The notes under the pieces are model-generated. The model was not told the origin of the DNA and made no database searches. It saw only the letters and a list, made by a program, of their open reading frames with translations. A stretch of DNA of 32,666 nucleotides from Bacillus sp. FJAT-29937. GTDB taxonomy: Bacteria; Bacillota; Bacilli; Bacillales; Cytobacillaceae. The position numbers were made by a program, and so were the translations under genes. The DNA lies in assembly GCF_001509555.1 (NCBI RefSeq), contig NZ_LMAS01000001.1:1-32666 (forward strand), in the 5' to 3' direction. How positions within the stretch are numbered: position 1 is the first letter of the stretch; each line of letters starts with the position of its first letter. This document shows positions 6,741 to 13,864 of the stretch, piece by piece.

Positions 6741-6758
6741 ACAGTTTTAAATAGCCAT

Positions 6759-6790
6759 AACAAAAACACCGGCCAAAGGTATTTTTTGTT
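6759..6790 (+). terminator. Terminator after glycosylase gene
   Basis: The hairpin AACAAAAACACC with GGTATTTTTTGTT has a 7-base loop and a T-rich 3' arm. The remaining sequence to 6914 shows no gene. Confidence 0.6.
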
Positions 6791-6914
6791 ATTAATAACT
6801 AACGAAAGTTTACTTCCTTAAATAAAATGGGGAATTTCGTGACTGAAAAATAATAACTTTTAGCGGGAGATTTGTCTGGTAGGGGCCAGGATCAGCTCGA
6901 GCTTGCATATCTTC

Positions 6915-6943
6915 TTGCAAATACATATGAAAAATGTTATACT
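6915..6943 (+). promoter_or_regulatory. Sigma-A promoter of csp gene
   Basis: TTGCAA (6915-6920), a 17-base spacer and TATACT (6938-6943) predict a start near 6950. This leaves a 5' untranslated leader of about 110 nt before the cold shock gene. Long structured leaders are typical of csp mRNAs and govern cold-induced translation. Confidence 0.7.
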
Positions 6944-7063
6944 ACATATGAATTATTTTTGTTCGGTGTAAAGGATAGGGTTAGAAAAACTTTTCGTCTT
7001 GATGATCACTAAGAGCAAGGATAGTAATACAATGTGTGTTTTTCACACTAGGAGGCAACAAAA

Positions 7064-7264
7064 ATGGAAAATGGTAAAGTAAAATGGTTTAATAGCGAAA
7101 AAGGCTTCGGATTCATCGAGCGTGAAGGTGGAGAAGACGTATTCGTTCATTTCTCAGCTATTCAAGGCGAAGGTTTCAAAACTTTAGATGAAGGTCAAGC
7201 TGTGACTTTCGATGTTGAGCAAGGTCAACGTGGAGCTCAAGCAGCTAACGTGCGTAAAGCTTAA
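7064..7264 (+). CDS. cspB: Cold shock protein (CspA family)
   Basis: A 66-residue single cold-shock domain acts as an RNA chaperone binding single-stranded nucleic acid. RNP1 (KGFGFIE, about 14-20) and RNP2 (VFVHFSAI, about 27-34) are intact, as are [11 protein letters not shown] and the QAANVRKA end. It resembles B. subtilis CspB and CspD about equally, so the symbol denotes the family rather than a proven orthologue. GGAGG precedes the ATG at good spacing. A long leader and a dedicated promoter and terminator make it a single-gene unit. Confidence 0.93.
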   Translation: MENGKVKWFNSEKGFGFIEREGGEDVFVHFSAIQGEGFKTLDEGQAVTFDVEQGQRGAQAANVRKA

Positions 7265-7283
7265 TAATAAAACCAAACTCAAG

Positions 7284-7309
7284 CAGGCTCTTTAGAGAGT
7301 CTGTTTTTT
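7284..7309 (+). terminator. Terminator of csp gene
   Basis: An 8-bp stem CAGGCTCT/AGAGTCTG (one wobble) with a 4-base loop is followed by six T. Confidence 0.85.
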
Positions 7310-7529
7310 ATTTATCATTTAAGCAAAGAACCCCACTCATGAATAAGTAGGGCACATGTAAACAGTAAATCAAATGGTAAACAAAGTGTATCACATAATC
7401 ACAAATTCTCCAAATATACAATTTTAAATCCTTTTGCAGGTTGTTCTTAAAAATTTACCGTACAGGCATCTGCATCAACATAAATAAGAAAATACTCATG
7501 TTAATTTGTCAGAAAGGAGAATAAATCAC

Positions 7530-8039
7530 ATGCTAACAATTTTACAAGAAGTACAATTTGAAAACCTTTATCAATTAATTGAAGATTCTTTCCCTAGCGA
7601 TGAATATAGGCCCTACCAAGCACAACATGCTTTACTTTCTCGCCCTAACTATAAAATATTCGTTTATGAAAAAGATAATAAGCTTGCTGCTTTTTTTGCC
7701 ACATGGGAAGGACCAGATTTTCTCTTCCTGGAGCATTTTGCCGTTAAAGAAAGCTTTCGCAATGATGGCTTAGGGTCGAAACTACTCCAAGCATTTCTTG
7801 AGCAACAGGCAAAACCTATCGTGATTGAAATCGAACCACCAGAGGGGGGGATCGAAAAAAGGCGAGCTGGTTTTTATGAACGAAATGGCTTTAGCCTTAG
7901 TCAGTGGGGTTATGTTCAACCAGCACTTGCAAATGGGCAAAGCCCGGTGTCAGTTGTATTAATGTCTTATCCGGAGCCATTACAAGAACAAGCATATCAA
8001 TCCTTTAAAAACTGGGTATTTAAACACGTCTATTCATAA
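7530..8039 (+). CDS. GNAT family N-acetyltransferase
   Basis: This 169-residue protein has a GNAT fold. LFLEHFAVKESFRNDGLGSKLL is motif A, with R/N-DGLGS forming the acetyl-CoA pyrophosphate loop, and AGFYERNGF is motif B. The ATG at 7530 is chosen because AAAGGAG (about 7513-7519) sits just upstream; a TTG at 7506 in frame would place that site inside the coding region. The acceptor substrate is unknown. A copy of the type I toxin 3' element starts 94 bp after the stop. Confidence 0.85.
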   Translation: MLTILQEVQFENLYQLIEDSFPSDEYRPYQAQHALLSRPNYKIFVYEKDNKLAAFFATWEGPDFLFLEHFAVKESFRNDGLGSKLLQAFLEQQAKPIVIEIEPPEGGIEKRRAGFYERNGFSLSQWGYVQPALANGQSPVSVVLMSYPEPLQEQAYQSFKNWVFKHVYS

Positions 8040-8132
8040 TTGGATTTTTTGTTGTAAATCCGCGTTACCTGAGGCTAAATCTAAACGTTCCATCTTTGAA
8101 AAAAGTCTCTGGAACTCGGTAGAAGCGGAAAT

Positions 8133-8310
8133 ATCATTGCCATTCTGTCATTTAGCCATAAAAAATAATCCACCCTTGAGTTAGTGGCTCAGGTGGATTA
8201 TCCCGCCAAAATAGCCGATCCCTTTGTGGGAACCGTCTATTGCTGGACCGGACATGTTTTCACCATGCTCGGTCTTTTTTAATTTATGAAGTACTTACAT
8301 ATATTATAAC
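8133..8310 (+). repeat. Type I toxin-antitoxin 3' element, copy 2
   Basis: Only the last codons of the toxin remain (IIAILSFSHKK, stop 8166-8168), with no start codon. The antisense terminator hairpin (8167-8174 with 8192-8199), the conserved block, the mRNA terminator (8246-8274) and the antisense -10 box (ATTATA, 8303-8308) are all kept. The 405-bp gap before the next gene otherwise shows no coding sequence. Confidence 0.7.
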
Positions 8311-8445
8311 TGTTGTTCAAAAAAATAAACTATTAGATTCAATTTTGTAGGAAAAGAGCTTCGGATTAAGGAGATTAACGTTTTTTTTTTAGGTAAACTA
8401 AGTGTGTTATTTAGCAAATGATCAAGGAAGTGAAAGGGAAATATT

Positions 8446-8772
8446 ATGACAAATTGGATTGAGCAAATCAGAATTCGAAAACGATTACGATATTTAATTA
8501 TAATTTTATTACTTGGGTTAGCATTGATCCTACCTCAACAATATGTAATAACCGATATTGCATATGTCTTCATACTGTTCCTAATTATATATTTTTCTTC
8601 GTATATACAAACGGCTCCTCTTTGGAAAGGCTTTTTCTATTCATTGATTGTGATGATAATCGTCGTCTTTGTCTTTTTATCAATAATAATTTTGTTTCCA
8701 CATATTCCTTTTATGCTACTGTTAGCGATTGTCTTTCTTACAGCAGGATTGTGTGTGTACTGGATAGGTTAA
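8446..8772 (+). CDS. Small membrane protein, unknown function
   Basis: A 108-residue protein has a basic N-terminus (RIRKRLR) followed by about four hydrophobic segments, and ends on WIG. AAAGGGA lies six bases before the ATG. No motif is recognised. Together with the similar small gene at 9007 it forms a pair of orphan membrane proteins in this accessory region. The 234-bp gap after it holds nothing I can name. Confidence 0.6.
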   Translation: MTNWIEQIRIRKRLRYLIIILLLGLALILPQQYVITDIAYVFILFLIIYFSSYIQTAPLWKGFFYSLIVMIIVVFVFLSIIILFPHIPFMLLLAIVFLTAGLCVYWIG

Positions 8773-9006
8773 AAATCACCTTTGAAGCTTACTTCATTAA
8801 TTAATTGTGGAGATAATCTAAGAAGGGATATCGCTGTTTTTTGTTGAAGTAATTCAACTATAGGTGCAGTTTTGTGGAGGCAGAAAATTAGCTAAGAAAA
8901 ACTTTTATAATAGTTGAAGAAACTTAATTAAGGTATAAGCGTATAGTGAGGGTAGTGAAATTAATTTTATTGAATGGAATGGTGATTAATAAGAGGGGGG
9001 ATTTTC

Positions 9007-9276
9007 ATGCAGCGTATTAAATTAATGTTAATACATTATTCAAAAAAACCTTTGTGGTTTAAAATGTTAATCTCTATAACTCTTCTCATTTCCGTTGTCT
9101 TTAGCAGTTCTTACTTTTCTGGCAATGACTATTTTCAAAGTCTTTCAAAATTATCTGCCGGCATTTTCTTTTGTGCTTTAGGTATAGATATGAGAATCAA
9201 TCGAAAGGTTTCAACCCTGTTTTTCACCTTAGCAGTTATTTGTATATTTATATCTATTGTCTCCATAATTTTATAG
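9007..9276 (+). CDS. Small membrane protein, unknown function
   Basis: An 89-residue protein has an N-terminal amphipathic/basic region (MQRIKLMLIHYSKKPLWFK) and about three hydrophobic segments. GAGGGGGG about six bases upstream of the ATG supports translation. No family is recognised. A further short ORF of 14-16 codons with a GGGGGA site follows at about 9288, and is too short to call. Confidence 0.55.
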   Translation: MQRIKLMLIHYSKKPLWFKMLISITLLISVVFSSSYFSGNDYFQSLSKLSAGIFFCALGIDMRINRKVSTLFFTLAVICIFISIVSIIL

Positions 9277-9390
9277 ATTTAGGGGGAATGGATATGTTTT
9301 CCTTTAATAATTATCATAGGCGGAGAATTTTCGGCTAATGTATATAAAGGAAGCTTAAGAGGTAGATTTAGACGGAGATATTCCGATTAA

Positions 9391-9507
9391 CTGCTCAAAA
9401 CAAGGCAAAATCCAATGGTTTGAGTAGAATAAGCGGAAAAGCTGCTCTTATTTTTAAGGAAAAATGAGTATTTCCAAATTTAAACGGAATTTTTCCGCTT
9501 ATTTTTC
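9391..9507. repeat. Nested inverted-repeat element
   Basis: Three inverted repeats lie side by side or nested in the 457-bp gap before cwlJ. They are CTGCTCAAAAC with GGTTTGAGTAG (about 9391-9427), a perfect 13-bp AATAAGCGGAAAA (9428-9440) with TTTTCCGCTTATT (9491-9503), and an inner CTC..ATTTTT/AAAAATGAG hairpin. It looks like an intergenic repeat or mobile palindrome. A related AATAAGCG/CGCTTATT stem occurs in the terminator at 19487-19520. No gene is seen in the rest of the gap. Confidence 0.55.
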
Positions 9508-9733
9508 AAAAAAGGAAAACTCAACATTCAGTTATAACAGAGCTTTGCCTTTAAGAAGAAGGACACATGCCAAATGGATTTAATGTCCTTTCCCTAACCA
9601 AAACAACCCCTTGAGAATCATCTACTTCCATTATAAATTAAACTTTAAAACTTTATGCATAAAAACGAAGGATTCTTATTTAAAACGACATGATTGTAAG
9701 CTTTGATTCATACTATATTTTGGGGGTGGAAAA

Positions 9734-10174
9734 ATGGCGAGAGTCGCTTACCGAAGTTCGGACGTTGACTTAATGGCAAGGATGATGAGGGCAGAGGCTG
9801 AAGGCGAAGGAAATCAAGGAATGTTATATGTTGGCAATGTAATTGTTAACCGTGTTGTAGCTGAATGTACTGACTTTAAAGATTTGAGAACTGTTAAACA
9901 AGTCATTTTTCATGTACAAGGAGGAAATTATTCTTTTGAAGCTGTTCAAAAAGGCAATGTATTTTATCAAAGGGCAAGAGAATCCGAAAGAAGATTAGCG
10001 AGACGGAATTTGGAATCTTGGCGACAACACCCAGCGAAATATTCTCTTTGGTACTTTAATCCATATGGTCCGTGTCCTCCTACATGGTACAACCAACCAT
10101 TTACTGGTCAATTTAAACAACATTGTTTTTATGAACCAGCACCTGGAACATGTGCAAGTGTGTATAACGGATGA
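9734..10174 (+). CDS. cwlJ: Spore cortex-lytic hydrolase CwlJ
   Basis: This 146-residue SleB/CwlJ-type hydrolase degrades muramic-delta-lactam peptidoglycan of the spore cortex during germination, notably in the Ca-dipicolinate response. VDLMARMMRAEAEGEGNQGML carries the conserved catalytic-type Glu (about 21). YQRARESERRLARR, PAKYSLWYFNP and the CPPTWYNQPF...HCFYEP end closely follow B. subtilis CwlJ, including its length and lack of a signal peptide. CwlJ is coat-associated and made in the mother cell, where GerQ is needed. GGGGGTGG precedes the ATG. Its presence marks the host as an endospore former. Confidence 0.93.
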   Translation: MARVAYRSSDVDLMARMMRAEAEGEGNQGMLYVGNVIVNRVVAECTDFKDLRTVKQVIFHVQGGNYSFEAVQKGNVFYQRARESERRLARRNLESWRQHPAKYSLWYFNPYGPCPPTWYNQPFTGQFKQHCFYEPAPGTCASVYNG

Positions 10175-10277
10175 TATACAGAAAATTTTATAAGATTTGA
10201 AATAGATTTAATTGACTCATACGAGGAATTAGAGTATTTTTTATATGCTTGAATAAAGATACTCACAGGGGATATTA

Positions 10278-10457
10278 ATGAAGAACTATCGGTTGAAAAA
10301 TGAATTTAAAGGCTACAAAAAAGGATCGAAATTTTACGTAGTCGCTGAATCTGAATTTATCGGGGTAAAAGAAATTGTATTGCGAACCGAGGATTTAACT
10401 CGCAGAATTGTTATTTCAGAAGATGAACTGATTAAGAATTTTTTGTTAATTAGATGA
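10278..10457 (+). CDS. Small hypothetical protein
   Basis: A 59-residue soluble protein begins MKNYRLKNEFKGYKKGSKFY, followed by VVAESEFIGVKEIVLRTEDL and SEDEL. CAGGGG is six bases before the ATG and the composition is natural, so it is probably a real gene. It looks like a beta-rich domain with a lysine-rich start. The last codons (FLLIR, stop 10455-10457) run into AATTAGATGA next to the third toxin element, so the original C-terminus may have been altered. Function unknown. It lies 103 bp after cwlJ in the same direction. Confidence 0.55.
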   Translation: MKNYRLKNEFKGYKKGSKFYVVAESEFIGVKEIVLRTEDLTRRIVISEDELIKNFLLIR

Positions 10458-10466
10458 TAACGATAT

Positions 10467-10660
10467 GCTTTTGCAAGTTTAATCGCAGCCATTCTGTCAT
10501 TTAACTATAAAAAATAATCCACCCTTGAGTTAGTTGGCTCAGGTGGATTATTCCCAGTTAGTAGCCGATCCCTTTGTGGGAACCGTCTATTGCTTGACCT
10601 GACATGTACCTAGCATGTTCGGTCTTTTTTAATTTATGTGGTACTTAATCATATTATTAC
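10467..10660 (+). repeat. Type I toxin-antitoxin 3' element, copy 3
   Basis: The toxin tail AFASLIAAILSFNYKK (stop 10515-10517) is preceded immediately by an in-frame TAA at 10458, so it has no start. The antisense terminator, conserved block, mRNA terminator (GACCTGACATG...CATGTTCGGTC) and an antisense promoter (TTGAAC, 18 bases, AATAAT) are present. The next 210 bp to 10872 show no gene. Confidence 0.7.
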
Positions 10661-10872
10661 CGAAAAAGTTATTAAAGTTCAAATACTTTAGGGTTGAATC
10701 AAATAACAAAAATTGTATTTTTTTACCTTAAAGTTTCAATCATAACTCTCCAAAGAATCATCCAAAATAAGATGGGTCTTACATTTTAACTGGTTTCAGC
10801 AGGAATTCAACCTTCTGTAGAAGCCTTTCAATGCTAGGCGTGCCTTGAGATTTTACGACGGGGAGTTGGATC

Positions 10873-11286
10873 ATGATGAAATGGCATAAAACGCTTTTGT
10901 CCATACTGCAGCAGCGCCAAGATCAAAAAGTGGCTATAGCTGTCGATACATCTACAAATGAAGCACCAAAGGATTTGATAAACAACATAGTTAAGTTATT
11001 TCAGCATGTGAAACCAGATGCTTTATTAATTCAAGCGGATTTTAAAATAAGAAGTATTGGACCTGTGAAAAGTGATTCTATTAAATACTATTCACATGGG
11101 AAATCTTCCTATACTTTAGTTCTTGAATGGGCAGAGGAAAATCAGGTGGATACTTTATTTTATATCACAGATGTAACTGGTTTTCTTCCCGATGAACTCA
11201 AAGCAGTGAATTATGATTTATTCTGGCTTGTTCCAGGCACGTTTCTTCCAAGGGTGCCATTTGGAAAAGCAATTAAAGTTGCTTAA
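10873..11286 (+). CDS. Stand-alone VWA-like (DUF2201-type) domain
   Basis: This 137-residue protein resembles only the C-terminal VWA-like domain of DUF2201-type metallopeptidase-like proteins, which are usually several hundred residues long. KVAIAVDTSTN (DTSTN 25-29) is the MIDAS-like strand. It is followed by GKSSYTLVLEWAEE, LFYITDVTG and a LFWLVPG...PFGKAIKV end, in the order of that domain. GGGGAGTTGG lies just upstream of tandem ATGs, and an in-frame stop at 10846-10848 shows that no longer N-terminus exists. It may be a decayed remnant or a working metal-binding adaptor domain. Confidence 0.65.
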   Translation: MMKWHKTLLSILQQRQDQKVAIAVDTSTNEAPKDLINNIVKLFQHVKPDALLIQADFKIRSIGPVKSDSIKYYSHGKSSYTLVLEWAEENQVDTLFYITDVTGFLPDELKAVNYDLFWLVPGTFLPRVPFGKAIKVA

Positions 11287-11294
11287 AGTTTAAA

Positions 11295-11318
11295 AATCCC
11301 TCACCCTTGTGAGGGATT
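11295..11318 (-). terminator. Terminator of mechanosensitive channel gene
   Basis: The perfect 10-bp stem AATCCCTCAC/GTGAGGGATT has T5 on the minus strand side. It lies between convergent genes and could serve both. Nearly the same stem recurs at 13143-13165. Confidence 0.8.
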
Positions 11319-11344
11319 CCATTTGTGAACATGCCAGATTGCAA

Positions 11345-12613
11345 CTAACGGTCCATTTCTCTAATCATGCCATCCCTTTTAGAGGCATCGACCATAGATT
11401 TTAAATCATGCCCTGAAGGGTTTTGGAATAAATGCAGGCCAAACTCCTGCGCAACGGCAAAAAGGTGGTCAAAGATATCAGCTTGAACAGTTTCGTATAT
11501 TGCCCATCTGACATCATTTGTAAATGCATATATTTCGAGCGGTAATCCGTATTCACTAGGCGCCAGCTGCCGAACCATTAACGACATTTCTTGATTTATT
11601 CCCGGATGATTTTGAATGTAATTACTGATGTACGCCCTAAATACACCGACATTTGTAAGGGCTCTTCCATTCACTGGGTTGTTTCGGTTTATATCATTCA
11701 TAGAATTAAATTCGGCAATTTCCCGTTCTCTGTTAATGATATAATCCGACAGATAGTGGATATCTTTATAGCGCTCAATCATCTCTTGATTACAAAACGA
11801 AATACTATTCGTATCGATAAATATAGCCCGTTTAATCCTTCTGCCTCCAGAGGATTGCATGCCTCTCCAGTTTTTAAAGGAATCAGATATCAAGGCATAA
11901 CTCGGTACCATCGTTATTGTTTTATCAAAATTTTGCACCTTCACGGTATTTAAAGAAATATCAATGATGTCTCCATCTGCGCCATATTTTGGCATTTCAA
12001 TCCAGTCACCAACCCGGACCATATCATTGGCCGCCAACTGAATCCCTGCAACAAGTCCTAATAATGAATCTTTAAAAACTAACAATACGACGGCTGACAG
12101 GGCGCCAATCCCGCTTAGAAGAATAAACGGACTTTTGTCTATCATGTTCGCGATTACTAAGATAACCCCAAGCGTGACAGAAATAATCTTTGTCACCTGA
12201 ATATAGCCTTTAATCGGCTTAACCTTTGAGATTTCATACGTTTGATAAATATCAGTAACGGCATCCAAAAAGCTATTAATGACCCATAATCCCACAATAA
12301 TTAAGTAAGCAATCGCACATTTTTCGATTACCAAATGATAAGAAGGGAAGATGGATGAAAAGTGATAAATAATGATCGCCGGAACAAAATGAGATAACTT
12401 ACGAAAAACTTGCCGTTCCAAAATTATATTATCCCATTGGAATTTGGTATTTGATACGATATGGGTGATAATCTTGATAACCACCTTTTTGGTGATAAAA
12501 TTCGCGATTATACAGATGAGTGCAATAAAAAGTACATCAAGAAAAATCGAAAAATACTTAGCTGCTGCAGGATCCAGGTCGAATTGTGAAACAAATTTTT
12601 TAATGAAATTCAT
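11345..12613 (-). CDS. MscS-family mechanosensitive channel (YbdG-like)
   Basis: This 422-residue membrane protein is likely to release solutes on osmotic down-shock. About five N-terminal membrane helices precede the pore-lining region (GIGALSAVVLLVFKDSLLGLVAGI) and the MscS beta domain (VRVGDWIEMPKYGADGDIIDI, then KNWRGM). The long C-terminal domain (GVFRAYISNYIQNHPGIN, YTFTN-like AFTNDVRW) is as in E. coli YbdG/MscM, a member of similar length (about 415). The start has GGAGG eight bases upstream. The gene runs towards the VWA-like gene, with a terminator between them. Confidence 0.88.
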   Translation of the reverse strand: MNFIKKFVSQFDLDPAAAKYFSIFLDVLFIALICIIANFITKKVVIKIITHIVSNTKFQWDNIILERQVFRKLSHFVPAIIIYHFSSIFPSYHLVIEKCAIAYLIIVGLWVINSFLDAVTDIYQTYEISKVKPIKGYIQVTKIISVTLGVILVIANMIDKSPFILLSGIGALSAVVLLVFKDSLLGLVAGIQLAANDMVRVGDWIEMPKYGADGDIIDISLNTVKVQNFDKTITMVPSYALISDSFKNWRGMQSSGGRRIKRAIFIDTNSISFCNQEMIERYKDIHYLSDYIINREREIAEFNSMNDINRNNPVNGRALTNVGVFRAYISNYIQNHPGINQEMSLMVRQLAPSEYGLPLEIYAFTNDVRWAIYETVQADIFDHLFAVAQEFGLHLFQNPSGHDLKSMVDASKRDGMIREMDR

Positions 12614-12644
12614 CTATTTCCTCCGGTGTATATTGATTTCGAAA

Positions 12645-12834
12645 GCTTTTGCAAGTTTAATCGTAGCCATCCTATCATATTACCATAAAAAATAATCCAT
12701 CCTTGAGTTAACACCCAGGTGGATTATGCCGTCAAAATATCCGACCCCTTTGCAGGAACTGTCTATTGCTAGACTGAACATGTTAGCGCTTGTCCGGTCT
12801 TTTTAATGTATGTTGTAATTAATTATATTATAAC
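12645..12834 (+). repeat. Type I toxin-antitoxin 3' element, copy 4
   Basis: This is the most diverged copy. The toxin tail is AFASLIVAILSYYHKK (stop 12693-12695) with only a TTG in frame upstream and no ribosome binding site. The antisense terminator, a changed conserved block (ATATCCGACCCCTTTGCAGG), the mRNA terminator and ATTATAAC remain. It lies 31 bp upstream of the divergent channel gene, so its left flank overlaps that gene's promoter region. Confidence 0.65.
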
Positions 12835-12900
12835 GGAAGAACAGAAGAATTTCTTAAATGACAGCAGCATGGGTGATTCTTTCGTTTTTTACATATATAC

Positions 12901-13082
12901 GGACAATAGATTCGTTATTTTCATTAAATGGCTCTATTTTTGGGTTATGCGGACACCAAGTTCGTTATTATCGAAAAATCATAAGGAAAATACTGTTTTT
13001 TTATCAATAACGGAATCTATGTCCTCAACCAAATGAAATCACCCTATATTGGTACAGATAACGGAACGAACCTGTGTCCGCC
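12901..13082. repeat. Interleaved inverted-repeat element (A-B-A'-B')
   Basis: Four related arms occur in the order A (12901-12919), B (12949-12970), A' (13006-13024) and B' (13057-13082). A pairs with A' (GGACA.TAGATT..GTTATT) and B pairs with B' (GCGGACAC..GTTCGTT). Because the pairs interleave, simultaneous pairing would give a pseudoknot-like fold. A single arm also occurs at 5803-5824. No credible gene lies in 12835-13205. Confidence 0.55.
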
Positions 13083-13096
13083 AAACTAAAATAAAA

Positions 13097-13120
13097 AGAC
13101 CAAATCAATATGATTGGTCT
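13097..13120 (-). terminator. Second (distal) terminator of ECF gene
   Basis: The stem AGACCAAATCA/TGATTGGTCT (one bulged A) is followed on the minus strand by TTTTTATTTT. It backs up the terminator at 13137-13165. Confidence 0.65.
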
Positions 13121-13136
13121 GCTGATCTCTTATAGT

Positions 13137-13165
13137 AAAAAAATCCCTCACTATTGGTGAGGGAT
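13137..13165 (-). terminator. Terminator of ECF S-component gene
   Basis: The perfect 9-bp stem ATCCCTCAC/GTGAGGGAT is followed by seven T on the minus strand. It is nearly identical to the hairpin at 11295-11318. Confidence 0.85.
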
Positions 13166-13205
13166 CTGTCCTTAGAAATAATGCCTATTATTGAGTGCGG
13201 CCAAC

Positions 13206-13733
13206 CTAAATCCGTAACGCTCTCTTTAAACGACCTGCAATTGGCACTACAATGATTCCCGCTATGATAACCTGCATTAAATTTCCTGGGATGGAGCCAA
13301 ATGGGAGAACCCAGTTTCCGTAAAGGATTACTTCGGCGAAATAATAGCCTACGATTTTAATAATGAGTGCAACGGCTACTGCCAGCGTATTGACGACTAC
13401 TCTTTTGCCAGGTACTTTTTCGGAAATAAGGCCTGCTAAAAAGCCCATAGTCCCAACGATGATGAATGTAAACGGTGCCCATGCTCCCCAGCCAGAGAGA
13501 ATGTCGAAGAAACCCATTCCGACGGCGCCTGCAATGGCTCCTGCTTTTCTGCCGTAAACTAATGCTGCTATAAATAAAGGCACGTTGCCCATATGGATTA
13601 GGCCTCCATTACCCATAATGGGGAGCCTAATATTGATGAACATTGTCGATACTAAAGTTAATGCGATAAAAAGTGCATAGATGACTAATGTTTTTGTTTT
13701 CGTTGATTCTGTCTGTAGAACTGTTGAATTCAT
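13206..13733 (-). CDS. ECF transporter S component
   Basis: A 175-residue membrane protein of about five to six helices is the substrate-binding subunit of an energy-coupling-factor vitamin importer. It would work with a shared EcfA/A'/T module encoded elsewhere. GGLIHMGNVPLFIAALVYG, AGAIAGAVGMGFFDILSGW and AWAPFTFIIVGTMGFLAG are the family's conserved blocks (PF07155-like S components). The vitamin cannot be assigned; no riboswitch is visible in the short leader, so thiamin, riboflavin or folate control is not supported. GAAAGAGG precedes the ATG. Confidence 0.85.
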   Translation of the reverse strand: MNSTVLQTESTKTKTLVIYALFIALTLVSTMFINIRLPIMGNGGLIHMGNVPLFIAALVYGRKAGAIAGAVGMGFFDILSGWGAWAPFTFIIVGTMGFLAGLISEKVPGKRVVVNTLAVAVALIIKIVGYYFAEVILYGNWVLPFGSIPGNLMQVIIAGIIVVPIAGRLKRALRI

Positions 13734-13827
13734 AGAATGGCCTCTTTCTTTTTTTATTTATATTATCATACTCTTAATCAGTTAATTAGTAAATTCCAAA
13801 TTCTATATTTAATAGTTTTATACTAAA

Positions 13828-13858
13828 AAGCCGGTTCCTTTTAAATATGGACCGGCTT
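13828..13858. terminator. Terminator of VWA lipoprotein gene
   Basis: The 8-bp GC-rich stem AAGCCGGT/ACCGGCTT with further pairing inside (TCC/GGA) has T-rich flanks on the minus side. It separates the VWA lipoprotein gene from the downstream ECF gene on the same strand. Confidence 0.8.
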
Positions 13859-13864
13859 CCTGTA

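Noticed and set aside
12444..12695. 83-codon + strand ORF ending in the toxin tail
   Set aside because: Most of it is antisense to the mechanosensitive channel gene. Only the last 16 residues are real toxin-derived sequence, described as toxin copy 4.
12806..13036. 76-codon + strand ORF
   Set aside because: It overlaps the antisense promoter of toxin copy 4 and the interleaved inverted repeats, has no ribosome binding site, and its composition follows the repeats.
13734..13860. Riboswitch upstream of the ECF S-component gene
   Set aside because: The leader is short and A/T-rich with no thiamin, riboflavin, cobalamin or preQ1 motif visible.
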